From: Malurus cyaneus samueli
Lineage: Eukaryota > Chordata > Aves > Passeriformes > Maluridae
Assembly (NCBI GenBank): GCA_009741485.1
Contig: CM019215.1
Span: 73,847,735 to 73,911,734 of the forward strand
DNA: 64,000 nucleotides
Direction: 5' to 3'
Below the pieces are notes generated by a model. It had not been told where the DNA came from. It saw only the letters and a list, made by a program, of their open reading frames with translations, and did no database searches. How positions within the stretch are numbered: the stretch's first letter is position 1; the number at the start of each line of letters is the position of its first letter. Positions 1 to 11,100 of the stretch are shown here, in pieces. Both the position numbers and the translations under genes were made by a program.

Positions 1-1338
1 TTGTTAATGTCCAAGTGAGTTTTACTACAGCTGACTTTACAAGAGGCTGCCCTATCATGTTTGCATTGAAGTTTGAGGACTGGAAAGGCTTGCAGATAGA
101 TTTGGTTGTGCAAGATACTAGAAAAATGTGGGGGATCCAGCACTTCAAGGAAAAACACAAGCAAATTTTTATTGCAGGCCGTGTCACTGTGGCTTTCTAA
201 AGTCTTTCCTCTGAAAGGAAGTGTCAACTACACCAGCTGGTCATTATCTTCTTTGTAAAGAAGATTCATTGATTTAGAAAAAATATCAAATTTATAGGCA
301 CTTTACCGATCAGCTTAAACTATTCTGTTTGTTTTGTTTGTTTTCTCTGAGGAACAACCAAAATAACCTGTCCTTGAATATGTGAATGTGGGGAATGATG
401 CTGTGCTGAATTGCTGCAAGTTATCCAGTCCATCTCTTCAATCTTTAACTTCTGTGAGAAAAGATAAGCTAAAAATGTGGCATGGAGCAGATTAAATCAA
501 CATACCATGACATTATAATGAGTTGAAAATCTGATGTCAGTCCGCCTGTAAATCCAGGCCAGCAGGAGCTGTGCATGGTTCATTGACAAATAATAAGATC
601 CTTTAGCCAAGGTGTGTATCACGTTACACCATGGGATATGGGTGCCTTGTGCCAAAAGCAAAATTTACAGGGAAGCAAAGCTACAAAGCTGTTGCTTCCA
701 AAGCACACGCTGGGAAGGCTGTCTGTGAGGATTAAGTATGTAATGAGGTGCTGATTCTCTTCAAGGCTGGGGCAGAAAGGTAGGAGATGCACTTATCTTG
801 AACAGAGCCAGCTGCCCTTGTCTCTGCCATGGAAAAACTCACTGAGCCTGTGCCTCTATTCCTCTCTAACACATCACAGCAGCAAATACAATCTTCTGCC
901 TCTGTTTATTGCTCTTTTGGTGTTGTTTCCTTGGCTTAAGTAGCAGCAGGGTTTGTGGACAGCCAGTCAATACCAGTAACACAGAGCTGAATTGGGCTGC
1001 TGTTCAAAGAGGAACTGGCACAGGGCTCTTCAGAGCCAGGAGCCATTAGTCTAGTCATTAGATATTGCACACATTTCTCATGTTGTTGTTTGCCTTCCAA
1101 GGGAAGGGCTAAGGTATTTTGCTTTCAGAAATATCAGGAATACTTGAGCTACTGTACTGTTTTACTCCTTCAACATAACTGTGCTGTGCTCTTTGGGAAA
1201 CTGGGAAACTCTGTCTTGTGAGCCCTCTCTCTTGTGTTTGAGAAGGCCTGACTTCTGTTGTGAGTCTTCTTGACTTGCACTGACATCATCAAAGAAGATG
1301 AACAATGCTGTTATGCACATGGTTTAGTTTTAGGCAGT
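1..1338. other. Single-copy non-coding DNA, nothing recognised
   Basis: AT-leaning sequence with stops in all frames at normal density. A small GTTT-type run lies near 328-345. An open frame of 61 codons at 15-200 resembles no family I know and has no supporting splice or start context. I see no repeat family here. Confidence 0.6.
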
Positions 1339-1412
1339 CGTGGGAGGAGCAGGGAGTTGGACTTCCATGATCCCTAGGGTGCCTTCTAACTTGCAATACT
1401 CTATGATTCTAA
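1339..1412 (+). mobile_element. CR1 LINE, 3'-terminal fragment
   Basis: The stretch carries the typical last 70 or so bases of avian CR1: a GGAGTTGGACTT-like segment, then GATCCCTAGGGTGCCTTCTAAC in place of the usual GATC...GGTCCCTTCCAAC, then the terminal CTATGATTCTA. Only the tail is present. CR1 copies are usually 5'-truncated because reverse transcription starts at the 3' end, so this is a very short insertion or a remnant. Several mismatches to the common tail suggest an old copy. Confidence 0.75.
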
Positions 1413-2288
1413 ATTCTGTTGAATTCACTAAGGATACTTCATTTTGCTGTTACCAGTGTTTTTGTGCTTGCATCTTCTGCAGAAGGTCTTTTCTGACCCA
1501 AAAACTAGTCAGAGTTGATGTATATCTGTACATTACACTGACTGGTTTCTGGATCAGACAAGTAGAGAAATCCTCAAATCCACTGAGCTGTATTTAGAAA
1601 TTATATGTGAAAAGACATTGCAAATCTTCTTGTATCAGTTTTTCCTTAATACATTTTGAAACTCCTTCTCTTTTGGGTGTCGATCTTTAAATTTTGGTGG
1701 GACATCAGAGAAAATTGAAATTTTGCAAGTTTTAAAAACCAGAGAAATTAATATTATTGGGTTTTTGTAGGCTTTTGTTACAAAAATATTCTGTAGGGCT
1801 GACAGATGGGAGCTGCCAAGAGAGCCTGTCTCTGTGATGGAGATGTGAATTGCCATCCCTATGTTTTGTGGGCATTCCTATCATCTTGGTTAAATCCAGA
1901 AGTTTGTGTTAACTGGGCATGCCCTAGCCTAGAGTTCATCAAGAATTTTTCCTTATGTTTGACTCCTGATGCAGCCCCATAATGCATGGTCTGTTTGTGT
2001 TCACTTCTTAATTTGGTACTCATTTCACATAGTCAAGGGTGGGTTTTTTTAAATTTATCATTTATTCTTGTTTGCCAAAGATTGTGCGATGCTGCAAAAT
2101 CCCCCAGTGAGGAAAAGTGCAGGTGTTGCAGTACAGCCCCCTGTGTTGTCAGGGGGCTGAGGGGGCTGGCTGCATCAGTTCTGAGATCTTCAGAGCAAAC
2201 CAAAGGCAATGGCCTCTCAGCCCAGGGGATGCTGGGCTGTCTCACAGGTTGAATGGAAAATTAGCCAGAGGACCAGTGTGGGTACAGA
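1413..2288. other. Single-copy non-coding DNA
   Basis: Lies between two CR1 pieces. Short open frames occur on both strands and overlap each other, as expected by chance. Nothing recognised. Confidence 0.55.
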
Positions 2289-2655
2289 TACAGAATCACA
2301 GAATAAGCTGAGTTGGAAGGGACCCACAAGGATTGAGCATAATTCCTAGTCCTGCACAGAAGAGTTGCACCCTCAGAGCATGGTCCAAACACTTCTTGAG
2401 CTCTGTCAGGCTGGTGCTGTGACTGCTTCCCTGGGGAGCTCTTCCAGTGCCAACCACACTCTGGGAGAAGAACCTTTTCCTAATTTTTTAATATTTTCCT
2501 AACATCCAACCTAAACTTCCCCTGACACAGCTCAGGCCATTCCCTCAGGTCCTGTCCCTGGTCACTGCAGAGAAGAGATCAGTGCCTGCCCTTTCCCTTC
2601 CTCTCAGGAGGAAGCTTTAACTGCAGTGAGGTCTCCTTTCAGTCTCTCTCTTACA
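2289..2655 (-). mobile_element. CR1 LINE, 3' portion, minus orientation
   Basis: On the plus strand the block starts with ACAGAATCACAGAAT, the reverse complement of the CR1 tail. It then shows GTTGGAAGGGACC, TCTGTCAGGCTGGTGCTGTG, CTTCCCTGGGGAGCTCTTCC, CTCTGGGAGAAGAACC, and CCATTCCCTCAGGTCCTGTC, in the order usual for antisense CR1. About 365 bases of the 3' end survive; the 5' side is truncated near 2655. Some indels are present, including an extra AATTTTTTAATATTTT-like insertion near 2480-2500. The copy has no complete reading frame. Confidence 0.93.
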
Positions 2656-5059
2656 GAGCTCTAGAATGGAATAATGTCATCTGCCTGTTTTTGAAGGGGC
2701 TGGGACATCTGCGATCATCAGCTTTAGCCAAGGCACAGCTTCACTTGGCTTATCCTTGTGTTGCACTATTTCATGTTCCTATGGCAGGGAAGCTAAAGGT
2801 ACCTTCCAAAAAGTCCACCTCAGGTCTAGTGGGACCTCAGCTACCAAAATAATTCAGATTGTTTCAGCTATAAAGATTAGTTATGAGCTGACCTTTGGAA
2901 ATGGGTAGTTGTTCACACGTGAGCTGTTACTCAGCTGATGAGTGTGCAGTCACTCCAATTGGCTTTGCAGAGCACCAGTTTCGACTGGGCAGCTTCCAGG
3001 GAGAGTTGACAAAGGTATGTCTGGTCACTGATCTTCCCTGTTTCCATGGTGCTGTCTCACAAAACAGTTGGTGCTCAGCCAGCTTGTGGTTTCTAAATTT
3101 GGAGCAGTTAAATCACACAACTGAAACGTTCTGTTGCACCTTTTGGTCTCAGGACTGCTAATGACAAGGTCGTGCAGGTATCACACCATACAGTGCTCTT
3201 GGGATACATCTTGTTCCAGTTAGAGGGTCCAAAAAGTGTTAAAAGTGTAATGCCAGGCATCGAGTTGTTGACCTAGTCACTGATGGATGCAATGACGAAG
3301 GGGAAGATGTAAAACCAAAAAGGCCCCAAAGCACAAAGTAACCCCTCTGGTGTTCAAAAGTTTGGAAATTTTCTCTTGTGATTGTACAACATGCAAAAAA
3401 ATGTATGGCTCAATGTAATAGTTTTCTTTAAATTTGTTGAGAGCTTGCTTTGATCAGCAAAGAATGGAGTCAACAGGCAACTTAGAGATATGAGAAACTG
3501 AATGGTCTTTCTGTATTTGAGATTCTAGATGTATCTTCTCATGTCATGTATAAAGACAAGCCATCTCTGCAATATGCAGTGGCTACAGATTTACTGAACT
3601 GGCCACTGGATGCCAATTTTGCTGTGCAGAAGCCAGTGGCGGAAAGTTTGCTTTTTAAATCAATATTTCAATGGCTGCTCTGATGCATTTTATTAGTTGT
3701 TTTCCAAACTGGGATGCAGTGAGTAAGGTACTAGGAAGAAACATACATTTCATATAACTTACTTGAGAGTCTGGATATAGAAGGGTTGTTGATTTATATT
3801 TGACTTGTATTAAAGTGCATGAGATTTTAGAATCACCCATAGCAGCATACTTTGTAATGGAAATAACATCATCTTTCCAGTTGGCCCTTTTAAAATTTCA
3901 TTAATCTGTTCTGCTGGTCTTTGTTGCTTTGAAATATTTTGCAGAAGGGAGTTTTCTTTGCTAACTCAATATACTCAAAATCAGAAGTAAAAATCCTGAT
4001 ACTGACTGAACAAATCCATTACATCTGTGGCAATTTTAAAAATCCTATAGTTGTGGGCAGAATTCTAGGATGTGTAGGACTTCTGAATTTGAAGACAGTG
4101 GCTTAATGTCCTCTGTCCTTGTGTCTAGGAGCTCATACTTGATGATCCAGTGGAGAGAGAACTTTATTCACTGTTAAAACTTTTGTCAATGCGATGATTC
4201 TAAACTTCAAATGGCTGTCAGAGGCTTAACTGAGAGTTTGCATTCTTTGTTGTTTTGCTGCTTTGTTTGTTTTTTCTTGTCTTATTTTTTTAAGAGATAC
4301 TTTGTTCTTTGAAGGCTTAGGAATTATCAAGTTGCCAACCTAGTCACTATTACCACAAAAAGTATTGTGCAGAATCCTCCAAGAAGCATACTGCTGTTCA
4401 ATCTCATGGCTCATTCAACGAGGAAACATTGGATTTGGCAAAACTAACTGCCATATTGAAACACTTGAGTAGGAAAATATACTTTCTCTGTTTCATGTCA
4501 GTCCAACATGCCATCTCATGTGCTGGAGCTAGCATGAAAAATCATTACATCCCAGAGATGCAGCCTCTGGGTAAAAGTAATCAGTGGATAAAATGGTAAC
4601 GGTGCTGACTTCATTATTCAGACTTATCCTTTCCATTTTAGCATGCCTTAGAGATAGTACTAAAACCAGCTCCTTTCCAGGTTAGTATTATGAGAGAAGA
4701 AAATGACTTTTTCAAAGTTTTATTAGCTGATATGGAAAAATGTAAAAGAGTTTGCCTAAGATTCTTGTGCTGTAGGGGAAGTGAGAAGCTGTTTAATAGT
4801 AGGGTCCATTTGTTGTACTTTAAAGGAAGGAGTATAAAAAGGAGCTTGTAAGGCACTAGTCTGATTTTAATTAGGGTTATTGTGCTGTTTAGCTGCCTGT
4901 GTATCACAGATGGCTGGCAGGGATTCAGAGGCTGAAGAAACTGGATGTCTCAAAGATTGTCCTGTTCATCAGCCACGTGCTCTGACTTCTGTGCCCGTTA
5001 GTTTAATGAGCAGTGCTCATTATAACTCACTCGCTCTGAGGGGTCTTGAGCGTCTTCCC
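2656..5059. other. Single-copy non-coding DNA
   Basis: AT-leaning, with no recognised repeat and no supported exon. A T-rich GTTTGTTTTTTC run lies near 4264-4290. The open frames here are all short and overlap one another on opposite strands. Confidence 0.5.
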
Positions 5060-5900
5060 CCTCTGGGAGGTGTGGCTGCCGAGAATCATGCCTAGCTCTG
5101 AGCTGGTGAAGCTGAAGATCCCTGCCTGGATGTGATACCACCTTGTTCTTTAACCCCAGCCCGGCAGTAGGAGCCACAGGTTCCCACCGGCTGGGCTGTG
5201 GTGAGTGAATCCTGCTGGCAGGAGGGTCAGCCCAGAGCTGGCAGGAACTGGAAGTGGCACAGGCTGAGTCCTGCTCGGGGCTAAGCACTGGGAGAGCCCT
5301 GCGGATAGGATCTGAGGAGCACCATTGATTATCCTAAGATAAATGACTTGTCAGGGAAATTGCCTTGTTAAAGTTCAGGGCTTGGCACGCTTCAGGGATC
5401 CCAGACCCAAGGGGAGGTTAACAAAGCTTAGGATGAAAGCTACTGATAGTGAACACAAGGAATGCAGAACTTAGAACTTGGCAAGGACACCCGAGATTAG
5501 AAGGTACTAACTAAACTAATTCAGCAACTGTTGGAATCTGTCCCAGCTGGGTAAAGGGTGATTCCAGCTGGGGGAGATCACAGCCACCAAATGCCCTCTG
5601 ACTCAAATGAAAGGCGGAGATCATGCCAGTAACTAATAATGAATTACAAAATACCTTGTACAATCAGCCTTTTTTAGGAGTACCCAATAATAGACCAAGG
5701 AACATTTAATATTTATTAGCTCGGTGGAATATAGTAGCTTAACAGTGAATAAATCATGATTGTCTGCTCAGGGCTTGGTGGATTTAGCACTGGGTACCTC
5801 TGAATGTGCAAATATGAAATAAACCATAACCTCGTGACTTATTGCACTCTGGATGATGAATCCTGATTTTGGAACAACAGTGTTCTGGTGGCCCAGATGG
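5060..5900. other. Moderately GC-raised block, identity unknown
   Basis: From about 5060 to 5310 the sequence is richer in G+C than its surroundings; an AT-rich part with AATAAA motifs follows (for example near 5750 and 5818). That order, with internal polyadenylation-like signals, is loosely reminiscent of an LTR. However, I see no TG...CA ends, target duplication or recognisable LTR core. It could equally be an unannotated exon region or single-copy DNA. Confidence 0.25.
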
Positions 5901-7036
5901 GACAAGCCTAAATGATCTTGCCCAGTTCAACAGTGTAGCTGAAGTGGTGTGATTGAGTGCATTCCAGTTTTTGGTTTGGGGATCCTGGACAGCCTGTCCT
6001 GTGTGCTGTGTATAACACACCATCATGATAAGGCTGAACTGAAAAATGAGAGTTGCTTTCTCCTGTGGAACACAGAATGTGTGCCCAACATGTACAAGAT
6101 AAATGGTAATCTGCTGGAGTCCAGAAACATAAATTCTGCAAAAGAAATATAACGATTTTTTGAAACCATATAAAATTGAGATTGGTACCTAACATGCATG
6201 GATTTGGGGCAATGAGAATATTCTAACCAATACATGTGTCAGAAATCTGTGCCATTTTTACACATGTGCTTTCAAAATAAGTTTTATTTAAAAGTTTAAG
6301 TTTTCCTTGCTGTGTGTGATTTATTTTTTTTTTTTATTTTATTTTTAGAGATGCAGAATGCTTAAAATTTGATGGAATATCCAACTTAGAATAGCATTGG
6401 AGAATACAGACATTATTGTTGAGCTTTTTCTTACTGTCATTTAGGATTTAGACAAAACTAAACAACAGAAAGGAATGTTATTTTAAACAGAATACAGTCT
6501 TTTAGTTCTTGGTGTGTTCTTTAGTTCTTTCTTTTTCAAACAATTTCTGTTCAAATAATTCAGTTCTTGTCTGGCAATAGACAAAAATATACTCTTCTGA
6601 AAGAGCAATCAAGAGCTAATCCATCTATCCATTTGTGCTAAAACTCCCCAAAACCAGAAACCCTTCAAGTATGTCCCAGGTCCTTACAGTTAGCTCACAG
6701 AAACTAAAGGCTGTCCTTGACTGTGTACCAGACTTTTTTTTTTATTTTTTTTGGGTTTCCCCAGAGTACTGAGGCTCTGAGCAGGCATTGCTGTTCAGTA
6801 TCACGATTTTTTGTCTGGGCCGACCACCACTTTAGCTAAAAACTTGTTCTGGCATCAGTCAAAACCCAGACAGTAATTAAACAAGCAATGAAAATTTTGC
6901 TTGGATAGTAAAGAATTGTATTTATTCTTTTGAAATGCAGGATGCAAAAACTGCCATATACAATCCTCTAAGCATCACAGAGCCCAGGAAATTTTGCAAC
7001 ACTTAAATGGACTTGGAGGTGGTGGACAGAATGTCT
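5901..7036. other. Single-copy AT-rich DNA with T tracts
   Basis: Contains T-rich runs near 6321-6350 and 6732-6751. The first ends in TTTTTAG followed by AGATGCAG, which resembles a splice acceptor, but no open frame or donor nearby supports an exon. Nothing else recognised. Confidence 0.45.
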
Positions 7037-8087
7037 TCAAGGACTAGAATTCATATGTATCACTGTTAGGTTTTGTGACACACAGCTCATCCTTACACAT
7101 GCAGAGGAGCACAGAGGGACAATTCTCTGAAGGAAGAAGGGAAGGGGGCTTTCTCTCCAGAGGTGACATTCTGTGAAGGCGCCTCCTAGGATTGTCCCAG
7201 GAGGGTGTTGGCCCCAGTGTCCCTCTGTAAAACCCATCAAGAACGGTCAGCAAGAGCTGCTCTCCACAGCACTGTTGTGATTGGGCGTTTGCAACTTCCC
7301 AAATGGAAGAAACCCAGGAAAGGCTCTTGTTGCCTTCTGTGGCAGCTTCATGGAGTGGAGGCTGCTGCAGCTCCGAGCCCCCAGGTGCTGTCAGTGGTGA
7401 GGCTGAGCGTGTGTCCCCAGTCTGTGACACACAAACACCCATATGGCACACCCAGGGCTGGCTGCACAAATCAGCACAGACAGACACACCCAGCACCCAC
7501 AAAAACACAAACAGTGCCAATTCCTTGTCCTGATTCTCCCTCTGGCAGCTTGGGATGAAGGTTTGTCAGGGGGAGGTGCACATCAGCCAGACGGGAGCCA
7601 CGTTTGCAGCATTTGAACAGCTGGTGCCTGCAACTGCCTGAGGAGATGGACCCGGGAAATGAGGGACAGACAGTGTGACAAGGGACAGGGCTCTCGGTGG
7701 AACTGCTGAGCTCTCTGAACAGGAACAGGAGGCTAGGCTGAGTTAGCAATGCCCAATTGTCATGTCCAATGGCTGACCACCAATAAAAGCCTCAGCTGGT
7801 GGCCAGTAAAGGTGATTTCCTGGTTGTGCTCTTTGGCCTAAAGAAATGCATGAACACAGCACTGGATTTGTCTGTGGTGAAAAAGAACAAGGAGAGCTGA
7901 GCCAGCAGCTCCTGTTCCACTGAGGAAGAAATGAAAACAAAATGCTGCTCTCTTTGCTTTCCTTGAAGATCCTGCAGGGAACCCACAGTCAGCAGGAGGG
8001 TACCTCATTCCTGTGGCTGCAGGGTCCTGAAATGACAGAGAAGTTGTGGTAAAAGCTGTAGAAAGCAGATGTAAGAGCAAGTGCACA

Positions 8088-8088
<1 letters not shown>
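7037..8088. other. GC-raised block upstream of a poly(A) tract
   Basis: About 1 kb with more G+C than its flanks and several overlapping open frames on both strands, the longest 158 codons (minus strand, 7044-7520). Frames open on both strands over the same bases suggest low stop density from composition rather than coding. An AATAAA lies near 7781, roughly 300 bases before the poly(A) at 8089. No canonical signal sits 10-30 bases before that poly(A), so a processed retrocopy is not supported. Identity unknown. Confidence 0.3.

Positions 8089-8122
<34 letters not shown>
8089..8122 (+). repeat. Poly(A) tract, 34 bases
   Basis: An uninterrupted run of 34 A, preceded by GTGCACAC and followed by GGCAGGAAAGG. 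CR1, the dominant bird LINE, does not need or produce long A tails, so an L1-type explanation does not apply easily. It may be a homopolymer microsatellite. Confidence 0.98.
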
Positions 8123-8126
<4 letters not shown>

Positions 8127-11100
8127 GGAAAGGAAATCTCTGCAGAGAAAACAGACCGGTATACCTTGGGTGCTGGCTGACAACATGAAAAGGATACCAA
8201 GTCTGGCTTTGAAGTTACTAGAAATATTCATCTCATAATGCTCAGAGAAAGCCGTTCAGTGGCCTCCACTTAAGCAAAGAAATATGAAGACAGGAAACAG
8301 GTTTCTCTTCAATAAATTTCCCTTTTCTATGTTTTTGTAGAACCACTGTATGTAACTATTGTTTTATTGTCCATTTGTAGTGATTAAAACCCTCAGCCAG
8401 TACAACTTCCAATCCTGTCGTTCATACTTTCCTAACACAGATGGTCTAGGTTTTGTTGCACCTGTGCAGTAAAATAAAACAGCCTTCTAGGGAAGTTAGT
8501 TTGAATTTTCACTGCAGTCAGCTGAAATACTTGGTTTTCCTTTAGAGATTGGAGTAGCTTTCTTCTTTTTGTTCAAATTACTTTGTACTTTTTTTTTCAG
8601 AAATCACAGCTGACTTGTACTGCATTTCAGTAGGAAGACTTAGCTTTGTTTACACTTAAATGCTAAATGGTTTGTTCTTTTAAGCTTAAGGAAATTAAGT
8701 GGCTTGTATATTTGGGAGAAAACAGGTGAACAGGTATGCTGATAAATTATTTTATGATTCATTCCAAAATAATGTGAACCTTTACACATCTATACTAGAG
8801 ATCCTGGATCTCAAAGTGCTGAGACCCCTCGACAGCACTTTTGGACCCCATTTCTTGTGGCTGCTGCCTGTGGCTCCATGGAGGATAAGGACAACAAGTT
8901 CTGCAGTTCTCCTCAAGAAGGGACATGCAAGAAGGGACATTCAAGAAGACATTCCCTTGGTCTTGCCATTGCTACCCAGCTGAAAAGGCCTCATAGCCCA
9001 GGCACATCCCAGGGGTTGGTGGTTCTTCTCATCTCCTGAGGGGCTTGTAAGGCTGAAGCAGGATTTCTGTCCATCAGATGAGCAATGGCTCCTCCAGGAG
9101 CTGGCTTTGCAGTGGAGAACCTCCAGCAGCCCCCTTCAGCCTTCAATCTTCTTCCCTCAGCCCCCTACAAGTAATTCCACTAGCTCCTCAAGGACATCCT
9201 CTCTGATGTTTTCACAATGCCCCCTGGCCTGCTCTGGCAGCACAGTAGGGGTGGATGCTCCCTTTTATCCTGTCCCTATGGTTTAATAAGAGCTGCATCA
9301 ATTGCCTCCTGTTTTTCGGATACATGAATATTTATTTTTTTAGGAACAATAGACAATGGACTGTCTTTCTTCTTTTCCTACATCAGTTTAACTACATATG
9401 TTTTCCAGACAGTACCACTGCTAATTCCACAGGGCACTTGTGAATATTACAAAAGCTCTGTAAAGTAAAATGATTGTGATTTCACATTTCTACAGAAGGC
9501 AAACACAATCAAATCCCTGCAACTGGCCTGCGTGTGCTCTGTTGTTCTCAAACTATAAATGTGTTATAGAAATCCTGGGATTTATACGTACATTCATCCT
9601 TTAAGGAGAAGAATAGGTCTTAATCCACTGGGGATTTAATTTGCTGAAGATGTGAAGCCTCTGGCCTTTCCACTCTGCTGCACATTGCTTTCTGCAGCAT
9701 GGACCAGCACTCACACCAGAGCTCCACTGAGCTCCAAGGCAGATGGGCAACTGATGGGTTTTTGCTTTGTCACTAAGCAGACTGCTTAAAAATACCAAAT
9801 AATAACATAGTTATTGCAGTATGTTTCTGATTAAAAAATGTCCATTTTGCATTCCTCATTCCAAATCTGTGTTTAGTAATGCCAGAAGAAACAATGAAGT
9901 GATGTTGCTAACATAGCAAAACCACGAGAAAACTTACTAGTGTTAAGAGGTTAATGCCCTAACTTTTGATACATAAATACTATTGTTAGTCACCTCACTA
10001 CTAGGAGTCTGACCTGAATGTCAGAGACCACAGCTAAGAGTGAAATCCATGTCATCATTTAAGTGACCTGATCAGATTGTGCCTTCTGGCTTGGAAATAT
10101 TGCAGTGGTTTGCCTTTTGGGGAGATGGCTTCCTTTTGCTTTTTGTGATTTTTATTCTCTCTTTGTTGAAAAGCTCTTGGAACAACTATTAAATAAAGGC
10201 AAACAGCTAACAGTCCTTTTCTTCCATCAAAGTGTGGAAAAACACATCCATCTGCCTTTCTGTGAATTGTAAAGCAAGGAGGTGAAAGCTATGCTAAATA
10301 TCTGAGGAATGATGAAGTAGGGCAAACTGCCCTCTGATTTTCTGTATCAGCTGCATAACTCACTTATCACAATTACAGCCTGAGGATATTGCAGGGTTCT
10401 GACTGAACTGTGGTGGGAGATGGAAACACCCTGGTGAGTTGTCTCCGTGGTGTGGTTGTGAGGCCAATGATGTTACTTCGTGTTGTAAATGCTTCTCTGA
10501 TGCTGGTAAGAAAACCAGTGCCATTTGAAACAAAAAGCTTGAGTGACTTCTGGCTCTTTGAAAGGTCTAGACTGATGACCTGCAGTCTCATATTTGGTTA
10601 GGTTTGGTTTTAAAAAAGTTCTTAGGAGTGGCACATGCACTGCAACCTTCTTTGTATCTTCCTAACCATTTTCTTCTGTGCACACACCAGGGAGCTGTAA
10701 GTGAAATCTGAATCTTAGGAGAAAGGGATGATTTCTATTTGCTGGGTCCCACTAAAACTGTCACCAAAATTTCAAATATTCCGGCATCTTAATTTCTTCC
10801 TTGCTTTCCCCTTTTCTTCCCTTCTCTTTTGCATGTACCCACTGCCTTGACCAGGATTTTTTTCTCCTTGCTTTCATTTCCTAAATCTTTGCTTTTTGCT
10901 TAGTCCTGTTCCCTGCCTGAACATCTAACTTTCAGTTTTGTATTCCAGACTCTTCTGGTTTGTCCTGGCAGTATTCTCATTGTCAGGGCTCCAGATACTG
11001 TTATAAGGGTACAGCAGTTGTTAGCTCTGGGTCTAGGAAGTGGTGTCACCATAATAGAGAGAAATCCTCTCTCTCCTGAGAAGAGTAGAATGACCGAAAT

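Noticed and set aside
5380..5900. Possible LTR suggested by AATAAA motifs after a GC-raised part
   Set aside because: No TG...CA ends, no target-site duplication and no core I can match; kept only as an unknown block.
8581..8640. Acceptor-like TTTTTTTTCAG followed by GTAGGA-type donor
   Set aside because: Would give an exon of about 30 bases with no partner; T-runs followed by CAG are common here by chance.
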